A stretch of DNA of 64,000 bases from Lucifuga dentata (taxonomy: Eukaryota; Chordata; Actinopteri; Ophidiiformes; Bythitidae). Shown here piece after piece: positions 61,001 to 64,000 of the stretch. The stretch lies in contig VXCM01003390.1 of the NCBI GenBank assembly GCA_014773175.1, positions 1 to 64,000 of the forward strand, read 5' to 3'. The position numbers and the translations under genes are program-made. How positions within the stretch are numbered: the stretch's first letter is position 1; the number at the start of each line of letters is the position of its first letter. The notes under the pieces were generated by a model. It ran no database searches. It was given only the letters and a program-made list of their open reading frames with translations, and was not told the DNA's origin.

Positions 61001-61203
61001 ACTTAATCTAACTGGCCCAACACAGAGCTGCATGGAAGAAAATGTATGTCTCCGCCAGGGAATATAGTCCCAGGAGAAGACAGCTTTTANGAGCTGCATG
61101 GAAGAAAATGTATGTCTCCGCCAGGGAATATAGTCCCAGGAGAAGACAGCTTTTACGGAGAAATTAAAAAGAACCATGCTTTCTACATTTGGGCATATGT
61201 GAT

Positions 61204-61495
61204 AAAAAATAAATTTTAAGATAGTTGTATCAGCCAGTCATTAGTCATAGCAACTGGCTTTTTTTTTCTTTTTTTTTTTAATTGANTTGTATCAGCCAGT
61301 CATTAGTCATAGCAACTGGCTTTTTTTTTCTTTTTTTTTTTAATTGATTTTTTTAATTGATTTTTTATTGATTGCTTTTTTAATTATTGGATGATTCTTA
61401 CTGGTATGGATTTTTGATATTGATAGTTTTTATAGAATATATAGCAGTTTATCTGCCTGTATCTGGACCATTTCTCCTACTTGTCGCGTTTTTAT
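61204..61495 (+). mobile_element. Segment shared with 18187-18345
   Basis: GTCATAGCAACTGGCT followed by T-rich sequence, then AATTATTGGATGATTCTTAC and GTTTATCTGCCTGTATC, is parallel to the LINE-like segment at 18187-18345. A 62-bp block is repeated across N at 61286 (assembly overlap). Confidence 0.5.
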
Positions 61496-61516
61496 GTTTC
61501 TTGCTGATGTGTATGG

Positions 61517-61580
<64 letters not shown>
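61517..61580. repeat. (TATC)16 microsatellite
   Basis: Sixteen uninterrupted TATC units. Confidence 0.95.
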
Positions 61581-61739
61581 ATTTGATTTTGAAAGATTAG
61601 GAAATTTAATCAAATAACACAAAAACTGAAATACGGTTTTATGTTTTGGAAGATGGTTATTAGTAACGTAATGTACGTGTAGGTAGTTTTTGTTTATTGT
61701 GTTCAAGCATGCAAAATCACCACACACCCTTTAAAAAAC

Positions 61740-62775
61740 ACAGATAAATTATGAACCATCATCATTTAAGGCACATGAAGAGAGAGAACCAAACCATCAC
61801 CAATCACCCACTCCTTGAAACATTCCCGCTCTCCTTTCTCGCTTTTTAACATGAAAGATACTTCCTGTCAACAAGCATCTAGGCAAAAAAATTGGTCTGG
61901 AAGGAGAATTTTCCAGCAAGTTCTGAGGGGCAAATTAAAAGCCTCCAACTCTGAGCCAAATGGGCTTGATATCCTCCACTCAGGAGCATCGGTTTGTGTA
62001 TTTACCAATCACTGCACTGCTTGTTCTGTTGAATGTGCTGCCAGAATCCGCAAGCTACGACTGAGCAGAGCCTAATGATCTCCAGCAGCCGCGGTTCATT
62101 TTGGTTTGAAGTGATACATAGAAATTATTGCAGCGTTTACTTGTACAAATTACTAAACATCTCTTCTGCTCTTCCATCAATTCTCACCAAGGCGGCTTAG
62201 CACAAGCTTCATCAAGCGTGGCCAGGAAACGACCACAGAATGGGGTCAATGCCGCCCAAAAGAACCCACTGGGAGCTGCTCAAAACACACACACAATCAC
62301 ACACACACACAAGCTCAACACACTCAATAAAGTAATGGAGAGGCTGTACAAACTGCAATTCGAGTAAGGTACTAGATCATTTTATTGGCAGACATGAACT
62401 TTACAGACAAATTAGCGATTGCTATCCCTTATTACAACATCTTTAACCTTAGTTCTTTTTTTTCATTTAAGTAACTAAATAAAACTCTTAGTTTCACCCT
62501 GAACATTTAAACAGTGCTTACTTTTCCAGATTTCCTGTCTTCTAGAGACATTTGGGCCTGAAATTTTATCGAGTGCAACTACGATAAAGCCACAAAGTCT
62601 TCAAATACAAATGTCATCTTTTACAATCTTTCATGTATGCACTAGAGTCTCAAAGGGTTCTAAAGATAGAAAATAATGTGTATTGATCTTTTCACAAAAT
62701 TAGTTGTCATTCCCGTTCTTTTGGAACTGGGGAGTATTGGAGAGAAGACTCAAACAACACTTGTCATATTAACAA
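61740..62775. other. Unassigned non-coding sequence
   Basis: No gene or repeat was recognised; frames at 61815-62075 and 62128-62367 are short and domainless. A CA-rich stretch lies at 62284-62311. Confidence 0.4.
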
Positions 62776-62779
62776 CTTT

Positions 62780-63619
62780 GGCTGGATTTACATGACCACG
62801 CACATGCCACCTGATTCTGATTTTTTTGCGCACATGCGACACGTATGGGATTTATTTCCTGAAGATGTAAATGGTACAAAGCCACATGAAATTGGATATG
62901 CTTAGATCCGATTTGGGCCACTTGAATATGTGGAAATAAATCGGATACGTATCGGATATCCACCAGTGTGACTGCTGTCTAAACACACAGATCAGAATTT
63001 CCTTCCCATTCCGACATCATGTTTTATCTTATCTGCATATGGATGATGTAAGCGATCAATACGATGATCGCTCTCTGTAAACAGAAATGGAGAACATACT
63101 ACATACTGTATATCAGACACACTGATGCGTGTTAAATGTCAAATAGACGTGTTAGTGTGACAGTTCGTTACAGCAAAACTCCACCCGCTTCTCCTCCGTG
63201 ATCGCCTGATGAACATACGTGTCCCGATAGGAGAGATAAATGCTCACACAACATATCAGATGTTTCTCTCTGCATGTTAAAGNTGTCCCGATAGGAGAGA
63301 TAAATGCTCACACAACATATCAGATGTTTCTCTCTGCATGTTAAAGTTTGAACCCGCTGATTATATGTTTAAACAGTTCTCTCATCCACTGAAGCTTTTT
63401 GTTTACATTTGTCTCAGAAATGTGTGTATGTGCAGCTGCATCCTGCTGCTACAGGTAAAAGTGTGTAAATACAGGTAACAGATATGAGCCGCTTAAAAAA
63501 GAAAATGTAAATACGCTGAACAAAAAATCCAAATATTATTATTGAATATATATCCAGAAAAATCGGATATAGGCAGAAAATCAGAATTGGGCATCAAGAC
63601 TTGTAGTGTAAATCCAGCC
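62780..63619. mobile_element. Non-autonomous DNA element with GGCTGGATTTACA ends
   Basis: Begins GGCTGGATTTACA and ends TGTAAATCCAGCC, a perfect 13-bp inverted repeat. Subterminal sequence is also inversely related (CTGATTCTGATTTTTTTGCG against GCAGAAAATCAGAATTGGGC, and AATCGGATA words on both sides). No coding capacity. A 63-bp block is repeated across N at 63283. Superfamily not assigned. Confidence 0.7.
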
Positions 63620-63624
63620 TTTAT

Positions 63625-64000
63625 CTGACAAAACACACATTTCGGCTAAAGTCCTTCCTCTGGGTCATCAGATCACCCTGATAAAAACAAAACATGTTGA
63701 TTTTATCCAAAAAGTTGTTCTAAATACGACGTTCTGGAGTCTTCTTTCCCAAGGCTTGTTTCACTTCTCCACACACCTTGCCAGGAAGTAAAGTTGTGTG
63801 AGAATATGAGAACCTGAGATTTGAGTTTTGGAAGTGGGAATTATTCAATTGAAGTTGGAGAAGTGAGAAGAACACATATAACCAGTACGGGAATATAAGA
63901 TGCTGCTGATGAATGTTGTAATGATTTTTGGAGTTGGAAGGTGAAGGGCAGTGCCTAGATGTGTAGCACACACAAAATACACACTGTACATGTTGTACAT
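63625..64000. other. Unassigned non-coding sequence at window end
   Basis: No gene or repeat was recognised. Confidence 0.45.

Larger units (their letters stand above)
59996..61734 (+). mobile_element. MITE with TTAA end, copy 4, interrupted
   Basis: The left part (TTTGAGCCTAATAAATAC to GGCATGGGCTGGG) and the right part (from GAATATAGTCCCAGGAGAAG to the closing CACACCCTTTAA) match copies 2 and 3, but about 0.7 kb of other sequence lies between. The left TTAA is worn; the right TTAA is at 61731-61734. Confidence 0.65.

Noticed and set aside
1..64000. CRISPR array, operon, phage or other prokaryotic system
   Set aside because: No regularly spaced direct repeats with unique spacers, and no long dense coding frames; the sequence is clearly vertebrate nuclear DNA.

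Overview
The window looks like non-coding DNA from a ray-finned fish, most likely a percomorph teleost. The evidence is its AT-rich, CA-microsatellite-dense composition, a tRNA-headed SINE of the fish V-SINE (HE1/AFC-like) type, L2-like tails, and many short DNA transposons of hAT, PIF/Harbinger, Tigger/pogo and piggyBac-like character. I found no convincing host protein-coding gene, exon set, tRNA, rRNA or CRISPR array. Open reading frames on both strands are short, often sit on microsatellites, poly-A/T or transposon sequence, and lack recognisable host domains. The window is best read as a large intron or an intergenic region. The host gene, if any, cannot be named from this sequence.

Layout. 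1-5.6 kb: a TTA-flanked MITE (partial at 1-388, full at 4931-5553), a hAT-like element (1774-2539) and a Tigger-like element (2574-3039). 5.7-9.4 kb: hAT fragments and a nested insertion at 7848-9060 that carries a dead hAT BED-finger fragment. 9.4-13.4 kb: mostly unassigned, with low-complexity A/T tracts and a 40-N gap. 13.4-22 kb: a MITE with TTAA ends (13423-13974), two inverted copies of the TTA-flanked MITE, a LINE-like tail and a related MITE (21541-22048). 22-31 kb: mainly unassigned, with a second Tigger-like copy (27257-27707), a degenerate tandem array (29865-30035) and a complete SINE with a 12-bp target duplication (30438-30840). 31.7-36.2 kb: three decayed coding relics or their hosts: a retroelement endonuclease-like C-terminus (31690-32012), TATAAGCC-family elements, and a Harbinger fragment with a broken MADF domain (35815-36217). 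37-44 kb: further MITE copies and a third Tigger-like copy. 44.8-45 kb: a long foldback. 49.7-50.3 kb: another TTAA-end MITE. 51.2-51.65 kb: a long alternating purine-pyrimidine microsatellite. 55.9-56.7 kb: a P-like element with a broken THAP domain. 60-61.7 kb: a TTAA-end MITE broken by another insertion. 62.8-63.6 kb: an element with GGCTGGATTTACA ends.

The most useful observations are four dead coding relics that can be recognised only by joining reading frames by eye: hAT BED finger, retroelement endonuclease-like domain, MADF and THAP. Several non-autonomous families are also present in enough copies here to define their ends and target-site duplications. The 28 single-N gaps lie within duplicated 60-67 bp blocks or homopolymer/simple-sequence runs and look like unmerged contig overlaps, so apparent tandem duplications at those points should not be read as biology. 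No new functional system was found.
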